The notes beneath the pieces are model-generated. The model was not told the DNA's origin. It saw nothing but the letters and a program-made list of their open reading frames with translations, and did not search any database. Shown here piece after piece: positions 46,150-58,135 of a stretch of 64,000 nt of DNA (position 1 is the stretch's first letter; each line of letters starts with the position of its first letter). The stretch comes from Deroplatys truncata (taxonomy: Eukaryota > Arthropoda > Insecta > Mantodea > Mantidae): NCBI GenBank assembly GCA_030765065.1, contig CM060989.1, forward strand, positions 42,771,501 to 42,835,500. Reading direction: 5' to 3'. The position numbers and the translations under genes were made by a program.

Positions 46150-46940
46150 ATACTTTTGTTAGAATATGCACTTAAAATGGGATAGTAGTTAAAACTAGAA
46201 TTAAATATGAAGCTACTTTGCAACTGTCTTTCAGTTCTTATATTTCTTAAGATTCTTTGGAGCTTCCTATGTCATGCTTTTAAACTAAACAATATAGGAT
46301 ATTCCTAACCTGTTTGAGTGCATGCAGAATTCTTATTTATTGCATAACAGTTCTCAGCAGGAGGTGAATTACCCATGGAAAAAAAGCTCTTACTAGTAAT
46401 AATAAATATTTTATTTTAACTGTAATAGTAATACATATAATCACATTAGTTACAATATAATCTATATGCTTAAACATATTAAATCAATTATGTAATACCT
46501 AATCCATATATGCAATCAATTTAAAAATTACTATAGTAAATTGTAAGGTTACCTGGAGGTCCAATAGGCTCAATCATACTAACTTGAACTGAGGAGAATT
46601 TATGACATTTTTTTTTGCTAATGCTTACCACGAGAAGTTGGAGCTTTTAAACAGAACAGTAGTCTAGTCAAATAGGAAGGAAAATGAATAAATAGACCTA
46701 AATAAATCACAAGAGTTTTAAGGAAAATGATCACAGCAGACTTTTTTCAATCTGCTTCTCTCTATTTATCATCCTTGGAAAAGCAGTATTTAACATAGAA
46801 ATTCTATCCAGGCAATATGTTTTGAGTGGCAATTGTCTGAACATAAAGTATTTGGCAATTCAATATAATGGATAACAGTTTTAACAAAAATGTTTTTGTC
46901 TACTGTACAATTGCACAGTTATCACACATGTGGAATATAG
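46150..46940. other. NSRP1 intron, nothing recognised
   Basis: AT-rich intron sequence between visible NSRP1 exons, preceded by a short TA run (about 46128-46145). Confidence 0.6.
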
Positions 46941-46948
46941 TTACTTAC

Positions 46949-47072
46949 ACTGTACGCCTTTTTGACCCAGTCAGATCCATCTTCATGTTCTGAATCACTG
47001 TCATCCTCAAACACTGAAAGCCGAGGCTGTACCTGTCCCATGACTGGCTTTTTCAGTACCTGAAGACCATAT
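46949..47072 (-). CDS. NSRP1: NSRP1, first visible coding exon
   Basis: The acceptor TTCATTCAAG lies above 47072 and a GTAAGT donor follows 46949. One leading base completes a codon from the missing first exon, then YGLQVLKKPVMGQVQPRLSV, FEDDSDSEHEDGSDWVKKAY and Ser. Vertebrate NSRP1 starts with a few residues, then YGLILPKK and PSVFGNDSDDDDE, so the match is clear and only a short N-terminus is missing. The ATG at 47116 is intronic. I could not place the first exon or promoter; it should lie above 47072 in the window or beyond it. Confidence 0.92.
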
Positions 47073-47215
47073 CTTGAATGAAAAACAAACATAATGCTTA
47101 TAAATGTCAGCTTCACCTCTTATCCTCAGTCTCTGCCAGACAAGACATGTAAAACAGACAGTGAAGGGGAGAAGGAAACAAAACATTCATTTCACTAGAA
47201 TCCTATTAAAAAAAA

Positions 47216-48070
47216 TCTGATGTGTTACACTCACATGACTTTCTCTACTCTTGTACAAGCTATTATTACAAACGCTTATTCTCCATATGCTTCATGTTAA
47301 TCGAGATATCGAGATGTCAATCTTGTTGCTAATTTTCTTGTAGATGCAAGGGGAATATGGTAGGTTTTAAGCGATAGTCAAATATTTTAACGCTGGTTGC
47401 TATGTGGCGCATTCCATTCTCTTTGCAAGTCCAGGACATAAAAAAAATGAGTAACGAATTTGAGAAAAAGTATAAGTATTGGAAAATTTAAGGGAATAAC
47501 AAGCAATATCTCGAAAACGGTTCACTCAACAAAAGAAACGTATATGACATAAATTGTGTATTGTAACGCGATCTACATTTTGTGTGCAGTAACATTTTGT
47601 CTATCTCTTATGGTTTACCAGTTATGCAAAAGTCGTTCAGAATGAAGAATACTTTTGGAGACATTCCCAGAAAATTCGAGATATGCATTTCATTTGTCAT
47701 GAAAATCCCTAAAACATATGATATTTTAATCAAAATCGTTAGAGCCATTTTTGAGAAAATTAAAATTTTCGAAAAATGTTCCATGTAAAGGGTAGTCTGG
47801 GGTTGGGGGATTTTCTTGAAAACCTTCGTGTCGCATCTCTGGAAGATACTGAACCTAAATACCAAGTTTGGTGTTTATCCGACTGTTCGTTTCTGAGTTA
47901 TGCTGTTCACACACACACACACACACAGACACACACACGGACATGTTTCCAAAAATGCTTTTTTTGGATTCAGGGGGTCTCAAAACATGTATTTCCGGTG
48001 AAATCTCAGTATCGAATTTTTGGGTGGAATGCAATACTTCCCCTACTTACTATACGTAGTAGAGAAAGTA
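47216..48070 (+). mobile_element. Helitron-like element, near-complete copy
   Basis: 855 bp, tatgtgg subtype, CA tract at about 47910-47938, ends in gtagtagagaaagta. It lies just upstream of the NSRP1 exon at 46949-47072. Confidence 0.85.
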
Positions 48071-48215
48071 AAAATCCATGCTTCATTATCACACTTAGAC
48101 ACAGGCACAACAAGAAGAAAATATTGGAAAAACATGTATATATTTAAATGCCAAAATATTTGTTACTAAACCATATGGTATAATGCAGTTTTATTTCATT
48201 ATTTCGAAGAAAAAA

Positions 48216-49142
48216 AACTGATGTGTTACACTCACATGACTTTCTCTACTCTTGTACAAACTATTTTTACGAACACTTATTCTCCATATGCTTCATGTTA
48301 ATCGAGATATCGAGATGTTAATCTTATTGCTAATTTTCTTGTAGATGCAAGGGGAATTGCTAGCTTTAAGCTATAGTCAAATATTTTAAGAGCTGGTTGC
48401 CATGTGGAGTATTCCATTCTCATTGCATTACCAGGACAAAATAAAAGGAATTAATAGCTGGTTGCTAGGTGCAGCACCATTCCTTTCTCACAGATTAATA
48501 CTCTTTGCATATCCAAGACAAAAAAATGAATAACGAATTCCCATTTGAGAAAATAAGTATTGAAAAATTTAAGGGAATAACAAGTAATATCTCGAAAATG
48601 GTTCACTCAACAAAAAAAAAAAGTATATGACATAAATTGTGTATTTTAATGCGATCTACATTTTTTGTGTAGTAAAATTTTGTCTATCTCTTATGGTTTA
48701 CCAGTTATGCAAAAATCGTTCACAATGAAGAATACTTTTGGAGACATTCCCAGGAAATTCAAGATATACATTTTATTTGTCATAAAAATATCTTAAACAT
48801 ATGATATTTTAATCAAAATCGTTAGAGCCATTTTTGAGAAAATTAAAATTTTCGAAAAATTTTCCATGTAAAGGGTAATCTGGGGTGGGGGGATTTTCTT
48901 GAAAACCTTCGTGTCGCATCTCTGGAAGATACTGAACCTAAATACCAAGTTTGGTGTTTATCCGACTGTTTGTTTCTGAGTTATGCTGTTCACAGACAGA
49001 CACACACATGGACATGTTTCCAAAAATGCTTTTTTTTGGATTCAGGGGGTCTCAAAACATGTATTTCCGGTGAAATCTTGGTATCGAATTTTTGGGTGGA
49101 ATACAATACTTCCCCTACTTACTATACGTAGTAGAGAAAGTA
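48216..49142 (+). mobile_element. Helitron-like element, chimera of two subtypes
   Basis: It begins as the subtype with gctggttgccatgtggag (48392). At about 48448 it restarts as the subtype with gctggttgctaggtgcagca, so that block is present twice, and then runs to the normal 3' end. Confidence 0.85.
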
Positions 49143-49144
49143 AA

Positions 49145-50095
49145 AAAATACAGAAACCAGTTCAGAGCAATTCAAAGGAATTATAGATTAAAGGCACCTT
49201 ACTTCTTTTCTCTAGTCAAGTGACATTCAAAAGCCAGATCAGTTACCCAATTATCATACACTGCTGTTCCACTTCACCACAGAAGACTTTTCTGTTGGTT
49301 GGTATACACAGAACTTTTGTTTGAATGTGCGGTTGTATTATGGGGAATTCCTTGTCCTGCACTGCTCTGTTTCTGAACAGTTACGTTTCCCTCCTCTCCA
49401 ACAGCTAATCAGTTCAATGAAATCTTTGCACAGAGGTTGATATTTTCTGTGACCACGTGTTTTTGTGTGTTTAATGTTATAATGCCAAAAACTCCCTACA
49501 CTTTAGCCTCAGAATCTTGATGTATGATTTCTATGTGACATCAAACTCTTGTAAAGAAGTGAAATGGTGATGTATACACAGAATCCCTGTTGCTCATGTG
49601 CCTCACAAAGAAATAGTTTGTAACCTTGTGAATAGCTTAAGGGAAAAGGGATCTTGATAAGAAACGACAGTAAATTGTCATTTTACTGCATATGAACAGC
49701 TTGATGACATGAGAAAAAATATGGAAGAAAGTGCAAAGAAAATTGCCATAATCCTGAAAACAAATGCTGGCATTTCTCACCAGAATCAGAAATGAGATAA
49801 AAAACTGACACACCAGAGGAATACGAGAAAGCAATATTGGCCTAGATTTGGGCTTTATTGAGAAAAGTATTCACAAAGCACCTGTTTTACTGAAAAATTT
49901 CTTTGAACAGCCAAATACAAAATGGTCCATTCCATACCCATAATGTGCATTCCCAAATTTAGCCTACTAGATTTTTCATAAATTAACAGGTATTAGTGTA
50001 CTTTCTGGGACTCATCACTTCTACCCTTTTCAGCCTCCCTCTAAACATGTCAGTGTCCCCACTACCAGTGTTTCGTGGCACTCAGGAAAATGGAA
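49145..50095. other. Unassigned DNA
   Basis: No gene or repeat end recognised. Confidence 0.5.
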
Positions 50096-50096
50096 G

Positions 50097-50796
50097 TACA
50101 GTAAAACCTTGGTAATCCGGACCAATTGGGGTTTAATGTTGTCCGGATTAAGTGAAATAAATACCACAGAGAAAAACTGTGAATGAAATTGGAGTACTGT
50201 ATAAGTTTATTAGAACGTAAGATACAATAGGCCCATCTGATTTTAATTACATATTCTTTATTTGTTTGGTTTGAAGAAACTATCAATTTAATAAAACATC
50301 AGAAACATTTAATAAAAAATGATAAAGAGTTCACCCTTTTTCTCTTTTATGTCCAAAACTATTTGTTTTGCGATTCCATATTCTGCACATACACATGCAA
50401 CAGTGGCACCATTTTCAAGCCTTTCAATAATTTCTCGTGTATTGTAAGTGATTTACGCTTACGTTTCCCCGATGATATTGTATGTTTACTAAACGACATT
50501 ATGCACTCAACTTGTTTCTTTAGCTTAATAACAGAGAAAGGCAAGCGTTAAACTAACCCTTCTGACAAGAGTTGCAAGCCCTATCGCAGGTACAGCAAGG
50601 GTGTGGGAAGGGCAGCCTAATGTATTCCTGGTATTCCCAAGAAATGCCTATTGTACAGTCTGTGCAAAAATAAAATGGACAATTTCCTTAAATTTGATTT
50701 AGTGCAGTACCATACTTTAAGATTTTTTTTAAGGATGCTTGTCCGAATTACTAAAATATGGTTTAAAGGGCTTCAGATTAATGAGGTTTTACTGTA
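50097..50796 (-). mobile_element. pogo/Tigger-like non-autonomous element
   Basis: Ends tacagtaaaaccttggtaat and, reversed, tacagtaaaacctcattaat. The - strand frame 50359-50544 keeps a CENP-B-type DNA-binding start (GKRKRKSLTIHEKLLKGL). The rest of the transposase is gone. Confidence 0.8.
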
Positions 50797-51462
50797 CTAG
50801 GATAGGGGAGGGGGTAGCCCCATAGTCAGAGAGGAAATTGTGGGTGGGAGGTGCAGGCAGAGGCAGAAAATGTTGGAACCATTGCAATTCATAATAACGT
50901 GATTATTATGAATTGATTATCAGTTCTCACATTTAGTGTTCATGTATTCAATATTCTTTATTTCATATTTTTCCCTTCTGTTATCAAATATATTTTAATT
51001 AATTTGTTTTAAAGAAATGGGGCAAGGAAAGGAAATATTGGTGGGGGCAGTCACATGGTTGGAGAGAAAAGATGTGGGTGCAATCATGTAGTCAAGAGAA
51101 GAAACAGTGGTGGGGGCACTGACATGTTTGTTGGGGAGGTTGGAAATGACAGGCCCCAGAGAGTGCACCCAATAAACGTAACTGTGGTAAATAGGATAAT
51201 ATGGTATAACATAACTTGGAACATAGATTTATATAAGGGCTTATGGAGCAAAATCTGAGTTTGAGACAACATTGTATCATACATAAGGCAAATATAGCAA
51301 ACAATGCAGTAGGAAAGCGGCTAGCATTCTGCTTGCTGCAATAAGGGTGTGGCCTAAGTGGTGTTACCAGCCATGCAAATAGAAAACAGCTGTATGTATG
51401 ACATGTTGCTAACCCATGTACAAAATGTAGAGCGAGCTGTTGTAGTTAAATACATAGAGGGC

Positions 51463-51542
<80 letters not shown>

Positions 51543-51573
51543 AAGAAGAAGAAGAAGAAGAAGAAGAAGAAGG
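51463..51573. repeat. Compound microsatellite (TAA)n-(GAA)n
   Basis: About 52 bp of TAA units switch in register to about 60 bp of GAA units. The Ile/Arg and Ser/Tyr runs in open frames here are artefacts of it. Confidence 0.98.
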
Positions 51574-51751
51574 ACATGGCAGTATCTTAACCCAATTAGC
51601 CACAGATTTACATGGTACTATTTTCAAGACACACTTTAAACTGCAACTGTACTGCTTAAGCCCACCCATGTTTTCATGTTGTGCACGAGGAAAGAAATAA
51701 AACTTCAGACAAATCTCTCATATGATGTTCTTAAACTCAGTAATTTTTAAG

Positions 51752-52583
51752 TACAGTAAAACCTGTCTTCAGCAGAATTGAACGGGGCTATCGAACATTT
51801 CCGTTAAAGATAGGCCTAGGCTATTAACAAACTTAAACAAAAACATACACCTATTCTCACCTTTTAAACACAATGATTTATTCGGTAATGCACGGAAGAA
51901 ATGTCCCGTCTCGTTGCCGTTTGCTATGTTTTCAGGTTCGTATCCTTCGATTATTGAAGGTAGTTTAGCAATCCAATCAGCGATGGTTTCAATATTAACG
52001 TCATTCGATTCACCACAAAGTTTGATAAAGTACACTGAATGTACTTTTTCTTTTGCGGAAACTCTCCAATGATCCATTAGATACTTTGAATTCTGTCTTA
52101 ACCATTTTTCGGCTACCTTTTTAGCAGTGATTTTTTGCCCTAACACTAACCATTCCCACATTATTTTATTAATGTCCTGCTTTTCAGTTTTTTTTAAGTT
52201 ATATCTCTTTATTTTTCCATTAGCATAATTTTCCCTCCGCTTCAGAATTTCTGTTTTATTCTTTAGAATCTTGTAAATTTGAGTTTTGCCTATGTTGAAC
52301 ACCTTCATGATCTGCTTTACACTCAATTTATCACGTTCACTAGCATAAATCACTTTTAATCTCGCGTTAAGGTATAGCACAACTCTTGTTTTTGAAGTCA
52401 TGGTGATTACTGCTAAACTAAATAATCACCTATTGAAGTTTAGAGGTGTACTGTTAATAGCATTATTCTATGCATCTGACAAGTCATTAGAGCAGGAAAT
52501 GGAAACGCAAGACAACAATAAAAGACAAACAGCCATGCTTATTGTTAACTTAACTATGCAGTGAAGGATGAGTGTGACAGGTT
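51752..52583 (-). pseudogene. pogo/Tigger transposase, truncated
   Basis: The - strand frame 52401 down to 51769 encodes the N-terminal 210 residues of a Tigger-type transposase. It has a helix-turn-helix (ASERDKLSVKQIMKVFNIGK, TQIYKILKNKTEILKR), a second DNA-binding domain (KITAKKVAEKWL) and the start of the DDE domain (NETGHFFRALPNKS). There the first catalytic Asp of the usual DETG reads Asn. The remaining two thirds of the catalytic domain are absent. The left end has a pogo-like terminus (tacagtaaaacctgtc, 51752); a partial mate (gacaggttt) is near 52575. Confidence 0.85.
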
Positions 52584-52699
52584 TCTCAATTTATTTAAAG
52601 GTGAGTCGGAATTGTTACACTAACATCACTTAAGTTTACTCACTTAACATGTTTCGGGAAACGGTTGTTCCCATCCTCAGAAGCTTTTGACCTAGATAT

Positions 52700-54040
52700 C
52701 ACCTGAACCTGATGATGTGAATCACCTTCAGCAACCGAGACCTTCACCAAAAACTCTTGTGAAAAATAAAACTAGCTACATCATTGGAAGAAGTGCTAGG
52801 TTACATAAACAAACAGTGGCGATAAGGAAAAATGTAAAATACTTCTTGCGAAGCGTTCTTGATAGTGTTAGTGTAATAAATAGTAATAATCTGAGTAAAA
52901 TCACAGCAGAGGCAGATGAAATTAGTGTAACAACATTGAAAAAGATTGTTCATATAATTGATGTTGATCCTTACTACATGAAAACAAAAAAGAACATGGA
53001 TAAAAATATATTTCAGTTCGACAGAATCAATAATTTTACTACAGATTTACTTTGTTGGAGAATTTTTTATTTTTACAGGGACAGTAAATCCCCAACAGTA
53101 AAATCTCTAGCAGAATCCACGAGACAAAAGACAGCTCTGACAGATTATGGATTTACCTACTCGGCTACCAAACCTTTTCGTCTTTTTGCTTGCTTGGGTT
53201 TTAAATGTAAATTAGGGCCCAAAAAAATCAGAGCCGAAGCACTGGAAATAACTGCCTGGAGTATCAGTATCTGTAGGCTATTAAAATGCTTAATTTGCAA
53301 GGCTATGATGATGTCTACCTTGAAACGTGGTTTGACAGTCATTCTTGTAGAATGAAAAACTGGACTGACGATTCTAACAATTGTGCTGTGACAGTATCAG
53401 ATAGCAAAGGCGACAGAAATGTCATTATTCACTGTGGACGATTTGGCTTTGTCAGGGATGCCCTTCTAGTGATAGATAAAAAATTGGCCAATGCTCCTGC
53501 AGATTACCATGGCAGTATAAAAGTGGACATTTTCAAAACTTTGTTTGAAGAAAGTTTATTAAAATACCTTGAAAAACTGTCCGTAATTGTTATAGACAAT
53601 GCTCCATTCCATGCTTGTGTACTAAATCTTAAGTCAACCTCATCCTGGAAGAAAAATGACATACTGCAATACATTACCCCCCCCCAAAAATCCTGTTTTT
53701 CATCCTGTTCCAATTATTTCCATGCTTTTTGAAATTATAGAGGAACACGTCTCTGTCAGTGAAAGAAAGAAATATATATATTGCATATTTATTTATTACA
53801 CATGTTGGCCAGTAAGTAAGGACACATTGTTTACATTTACCATCATGCCACTGCATCCTTAACCCAATAGAAATGGTGTAGAAATTAAGAGGACAGCCTC
53901 TCAGAAAATCTGAAAAAGAAGCCTCTGAAAGGTATAATTCTAGATTTAAAAGACACATGTAATCTTGTGGCTCCTGAAAAGTGGGAAAATTATGTTCACC
54001 ACACAGAGAAGATAGAATACAGGTAGCACTCTATGCAATC
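52700..54040 (+). pseudogene. DDE (IS630/Tc1-like) transposase, frameshifted
   Basis: The N-terminal frame 52717-53355 (SARLHKQTVAIRKNVKYFLR; AESTRQKTALTDYGFTYSAT) is followed by an overlapping frame 53286-53732 with the catalytic domain. That frame reads VYLETWFDSHSC (the Asp of the usual DETW is lost), WTDDSNNCAVTVSDSKGDRN, then VIVIDNAPFHA (second catalytic Asp kept). Near 53858 a third frame reads NPIEMV, the catalytic Glu. The DDE_3-type layout and long N-terminus resemble transposases common in arthropod genomes, and the N-terminal part may relate to the fragment at 40794. At least three frames are needed, so it is dead. Confidence 0.85.
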
Positions 54041-54144
54041 AACTTTTGATGAACAAAACAAAATCTGCACTGATCCGGGGGATTCTTCAGGAGGAGAGTA
54101 CGGGCAAGGACTGTCAATATAAAGGCAAATTTAAAAAATTTACT

Positions 54145-54185
54145 AAATAATAATAATAATAATTTTATAATAATAATAATAATAC
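54145..54185. repeat. (TAA)n low-complexity stretch
   Basis: Two TAA runs separated by a ttttata interruption. Confidence 0.9.
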
Positions 54186-54189
54186 AATA

Positions 54190-55520
54190 ACTGATCTAAT
54201 TAACTGTTGTTAATTAATTTTAATTAACTTAGACTATTTTTGCATTACTTTGATCTCTGTTGAAAATGTTAATAAAAGCTAAAAGAAAGTGAATAAATAA
54301 CGTTAGGATTGGATTTTAGGAGCAATTGTTGTCTGTTCTATAGCTGGTATACACCTGTTTTGGGTGTTTTACTTTTATGGCAAATTATGGTGTGAAGACA
54401 ACAAACGTGGCCATCTTGTTGCTATTGCACATGTGCAATGCAACTGCCAACCTAAATGAGAAATGAAATCTGCAGAATAAGTGATGTGTTCTTCTTTTTG
54501 ATTTTCTTTTGCTGTTGATATAAACGTAATGCATTGTTATTAAAAAGGCTTACAGGAAACAAAATACAATACAATATACACAGTAGCGAGAGGGAATTGG
54601 GTCTGGAGAACTTACAGCTACATTCGTAACCTACATTTACATAAAAAAAAAAATCCTAACCTAAACTCCCGTGGATCAGAAATGTAAAAAACTAATAAAC
54701 CCAAAATAAAAAGTAATTAGGAAAAAACGCTGCAAGCATTGGCAGTACCTTACTGGTTTTAGTGGTATTTGTTATTCATATGTTGCCAGCATTTAATTGG
54801 CACTAGATGATATAGAGTGACATCTGTAGGAGATATAGGACATCACTTTTGAAGGCCAACATAATGCAGATTAAATATATATTCATTTACTAATATAACA
54901 ATGGCGCAAGTTAAAGTTTCTGCATTCAGTCCTGGTAACATAACCTACCGGCATGTTTTGCCTATTTTACTGCATGTATGTGCATGAACTATATTAAATC
55001 CCCCATTTCATATTTGTATAAAATATATATTATATTCTATATTATTTATTCCTGCAGACATTGAATATAATATTTAATAGTTGAATTTTACCATTTAAAG
55101 TTTACCTGGGTCTTTAATTCCTTTTTATTTCTATTTAATTAATGCAGCAGCGAAGTATAACTAAGTTATTTTTTTTAGGGCAGTAACAAGGCGTGGATAA
55201 TATATCGCCTGTAATGCATGATGCAATGTATAGGAAGGAAAGAGATAAAATCAAATCTCATTAGTTAAAACAAGATGAGCGAAGCTTAAGTTCTGCTAAT
55301 TGTTACAATAAAAACCAAATTTAATCTTAAATAAATATACTTTTTCATGTGTGCCATCCGAGAATTGCGCTCCATAGTTTATAAACCACTAAAACTAAAG
55401 ACTTGGCAACTGTGATACGGAATGTCAGTCATTTTTTTTTTTTTTTTTTTTTAACTCATTTCTGATTCTGTGGAGATTCAGGATTCAATGATTAGCGTAA
55501 GAATCTGAATACTTGATGAA
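54190..55520. other. Unassigned AT-rich DNA
   Basis: No gene recognised. Poly(T) is at 55432-55452. Confidence 0.5.
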
Positions 55521-55528
55521 AACATCTT

Positions 55529-55856
55529 AAACTCCAATAATTTGTGCCTGCATCTAGATTACAAGCATTATTACACTAATTAACAAGCTGTTGATTCAAT
55601 TTCTTACCGCTTTACTTGTGTATTTCTGTTTTGAATTTTGTTAAAACAAAGAAAACAATATTCAAGAAAATACAATACGGCTCCTACGCTTCAAACTCCA
55701 ATAATTTGTGACTGTATCTAAATTACATGCAGTATTACGCTAATAAGCAAGCTGTTGATTCAATTTCTTACCGCTTTCCTTGTGTATTTCTGTTTTGCAT
55801 TTTGTTAAAATAAAGATTACAATATTCACGAACATACAATACTGCTCCCACAGAAC
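55529..55856. repeat. Two-copy tandem duplication, period 164 bp
   Basis: 55529-55692 and 55693-55856 align nearly end to end (aaactccaataatttgtg..., caagctgttgattcaatttc..., ttgtgtatttctgttttg) with scattered differences. No coding. Confidence 0.9.
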
Positions 55857-56086
55857 AGCAAACTGCTCCTGCCTCCTATGCACAGTTTCTCCTACGTTTA
55901 ATCCACAGAACAACAAACTCACAGAACACTAAGCTAACCATTCCTTGCTAGATATTACAAGCTGGCGTAATCTCTTCGTGAGATTCCCTGGACGTATTTG
56001 CATTTACTGCCGCTAGTGTCGCTTGATCACACCCAAAAGTCGGGAGAGATATTACGGAATAAAATTGTCAAAGAAAATAAATTGCG

Positions 56087-56272
56087 TTTTATTTATAACG
56101 TTCCTTAAATGTTGTGGTCTTAGCGTCCCATTTTATATTGGGCATGAAAGACCGGAAACTTTGCTCAGAGGCCTCTTTATCAGGCTTGAGGTTCATCTAC
56201 GACAAGGGACCACCGGCTTTACTTCGCTTCCAAAGGAAGCCACTGTAAGGATTTTTATACCCGAAAAAAGTT
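56087..56272 (-). repeat. SINE family A copy, 5' truncated
   Basis: Tail tttatttataacgttcctta, body caggcttgaggttcatctac, ending in the middle of the element near gtaaggatttttatacccga. Confidence 0.85.
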
Positions 56273-56677
56273 AAACAAACTATCTTCGTAGGTTCTATGT
56301 ACTATGATGTATATTATAGAGGAGGTCCGAAGCTACAGGATAAATCAACGACAGCTAACAGATAGCTTCAGTTCGAAATAACGATTATACCCAAAACAAG
56401 TAAGTATAATGGATCCAACATTAACATATTTGGAGGTTAAAGCTGCTAATTTAGTAAATATACATAAAGCTTTGAAGAATTCAGGTTACATGGTTTTATC
56501 TTAACATTATTAACCGTATACGAAAATTCTGGAGTTAGTGATATATAATGCTCCCATATAAATGGCATTTAGATGTTAACGCTTATTAGCTTGCTTGCAA
56601 CTCCTGTTTTAACACCATTTACAGCAACAAAATATGCATAAGTTGATAATCATGTTATATACTCACTGAAGAATTAT

Positions 56678-56890
56678 GACACCTATAACGTCTAGAAACA
56701 ATGGTACTTGCACCACCAATAATCGCAAACTTGACGTTGTGAAGGACAATTTTGTAAAGGATTTTTGAAAGAGAAGGAAAATACAAATGCATCTCCCATT
56801 TCAGTGTTTTGTTTTCTTTTGTTTCCGCATCTTGAAGATTGAACACTTCTTTACGTGGTGGTCGTTTTGCAACGCCGAAGTAATGTGTAA
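56678..56890 (-). CDS. Possible exon of an unknown - strand gene
   Basis: The - strand frame reads HYFGVAKRPPRKEVFNLQDA, a middle part, then FAIIGGASTIVSRRYRCHNS, and meets a strong donor (TTCA|GTGAGT) at about 56678. Another strong - strand donor (CTTG|GTGAGT) is at about 56948, only ~50 bp above. No family recognised. It might be 5' exons of a gene reading leftward. Confidence 0.25.
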
Positions 56891-57263
56891 GCTTTCACTA
56901 CTGTGCCTTTACATATTTTCATTAATATTACTAAATTGTTAGCACTCACCAAGTCTTATTCTCTGAAGCAGGAAAATGGCATAATTTCTTCCTGTAAAAT
57001 GTTCTGTCCCTCTATATAGTCTACACAAAGGTAAACATTAATATAAATGCACGTTGCATTGTAGTTACACGTTAAACCGGGAAAGCTATACTGCATCATG
57101 GCTGACATTATCCAGCAATAAAGAAAATTCATGCGTCTATTTTTCAATCACGGAAACGCCTCTATCACTTTATGATTGAAGTCTTTAGTATCATAACATG
57201 ATATATCATAACTAGGGCCCGGAATTTTAGATTTTAACCTATATTTTTCCTCGCGATTTATTT

Positions 57264-57266
<3 letters not shown>

Positions 57267-57334
<68 letters not shown>
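57267..57334. repeat. (AT)n microsatellite
   Basis: 34 uninterrupted AT units, able to form a cruciform. Confidence 0.98.
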
Positions 57335-57339
<5 letters not shown>

Positions 57340-57619
57340 CTCGTTTCACACCTCCTGGAGCAGAATATGGGAATTTTATTAGTACATCTAAAGAAACCTA
57401 AATGGGGGTTGACACCTAAAATAACCTAAATAGCTGTTTTTCCTTCTTCGAATTGAAGGATATTATTTTCGGATTGAAACTCATTGTAAAATTATTTCCA
57501 CCACTTATGGCCAGTAGATAGTTCAAGTTACTACAGTTAAACGGAGCATGTGTGACGTGGTGACACCTGGATGCAGCTAATAAAAGGTCAGGATTTGGCT
57601 GTCTGCTGTCATTTACTAT

Positions 57620-58135
57620 GCCAAACACTTACAAGACATTAAAAATGTTGTCAATGAATTGGATGAAACAGAAGCTTCCTGCATTTCCAAGGCTAAGAAA
57701 TCACGTGAGTGCCCCACTCTTGCCGCTTCCCTTGCGTATATTAAGACACATTGTTTTGTTTTGTACCAGAACCTATTCACCGGTTGGAAAGTACAACTTT
57801 GCCACGGAAAGATGCTCTAGATATCATTGACAATGTTTCCAGCAAAGAAATACCTGGACCAGTGGGAGTTGCATATTCTTCGAAGTTCAGAAGATTCTTC
57901 AACAAAATCCTGCTTTTGAAGATATGAAAATCATCAATTCAGTATTGCAGGAAGAAACGTATACAGAACTATCCCTATAACCTGCTGTACTGGCATCTAT
58001 GTTCTACGCTCCAATGACGTCATGTTCCGTTGAAAGAACCTTTTCTTCATACAAGAATGTGTTACGTGATAATAGGAAATCGTTTACACTTGAGAATATA
58101 TGTATCTACTGCAATGCCGAAATATAAATCTTACA
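57620..58135 (+). pseudogene. hAT-family transposase C-terminal remnant
   Basis: Near 57775 a frame reads LPRKDALDIIDNVSSKEIPG. About 57990-58125 encodes FYAPMTSCSVERTFSSYKNV and LRDNRKSFTLENI, the dimerisation region of hAT transposases (usually SCDVERSFSxYKxxLxDNR). Stops and a shift separate the parts. Confidence 0.75.

Noticed and set aside
47776-48147. Open frames containing His-Thr runs (also at 33072, 5556, 42588)
   Set aside because: They are the CA microsatellite inside Helitron-like repeat copies and recur in every copy; no protein.
51358-51669. Open frames with Ile/Arg or Ser/Tyr runs
   Set aside because: Produced by the TAA/GAA microsatellite.
52619-52740. Possible hammerhead-like ribozyme or Penelope end (cctgatgatg, gaaacggttg)
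   Set aside because: The CTGATGA core is present but the matching GAAA and closing stems are not, so the motif is not supported.
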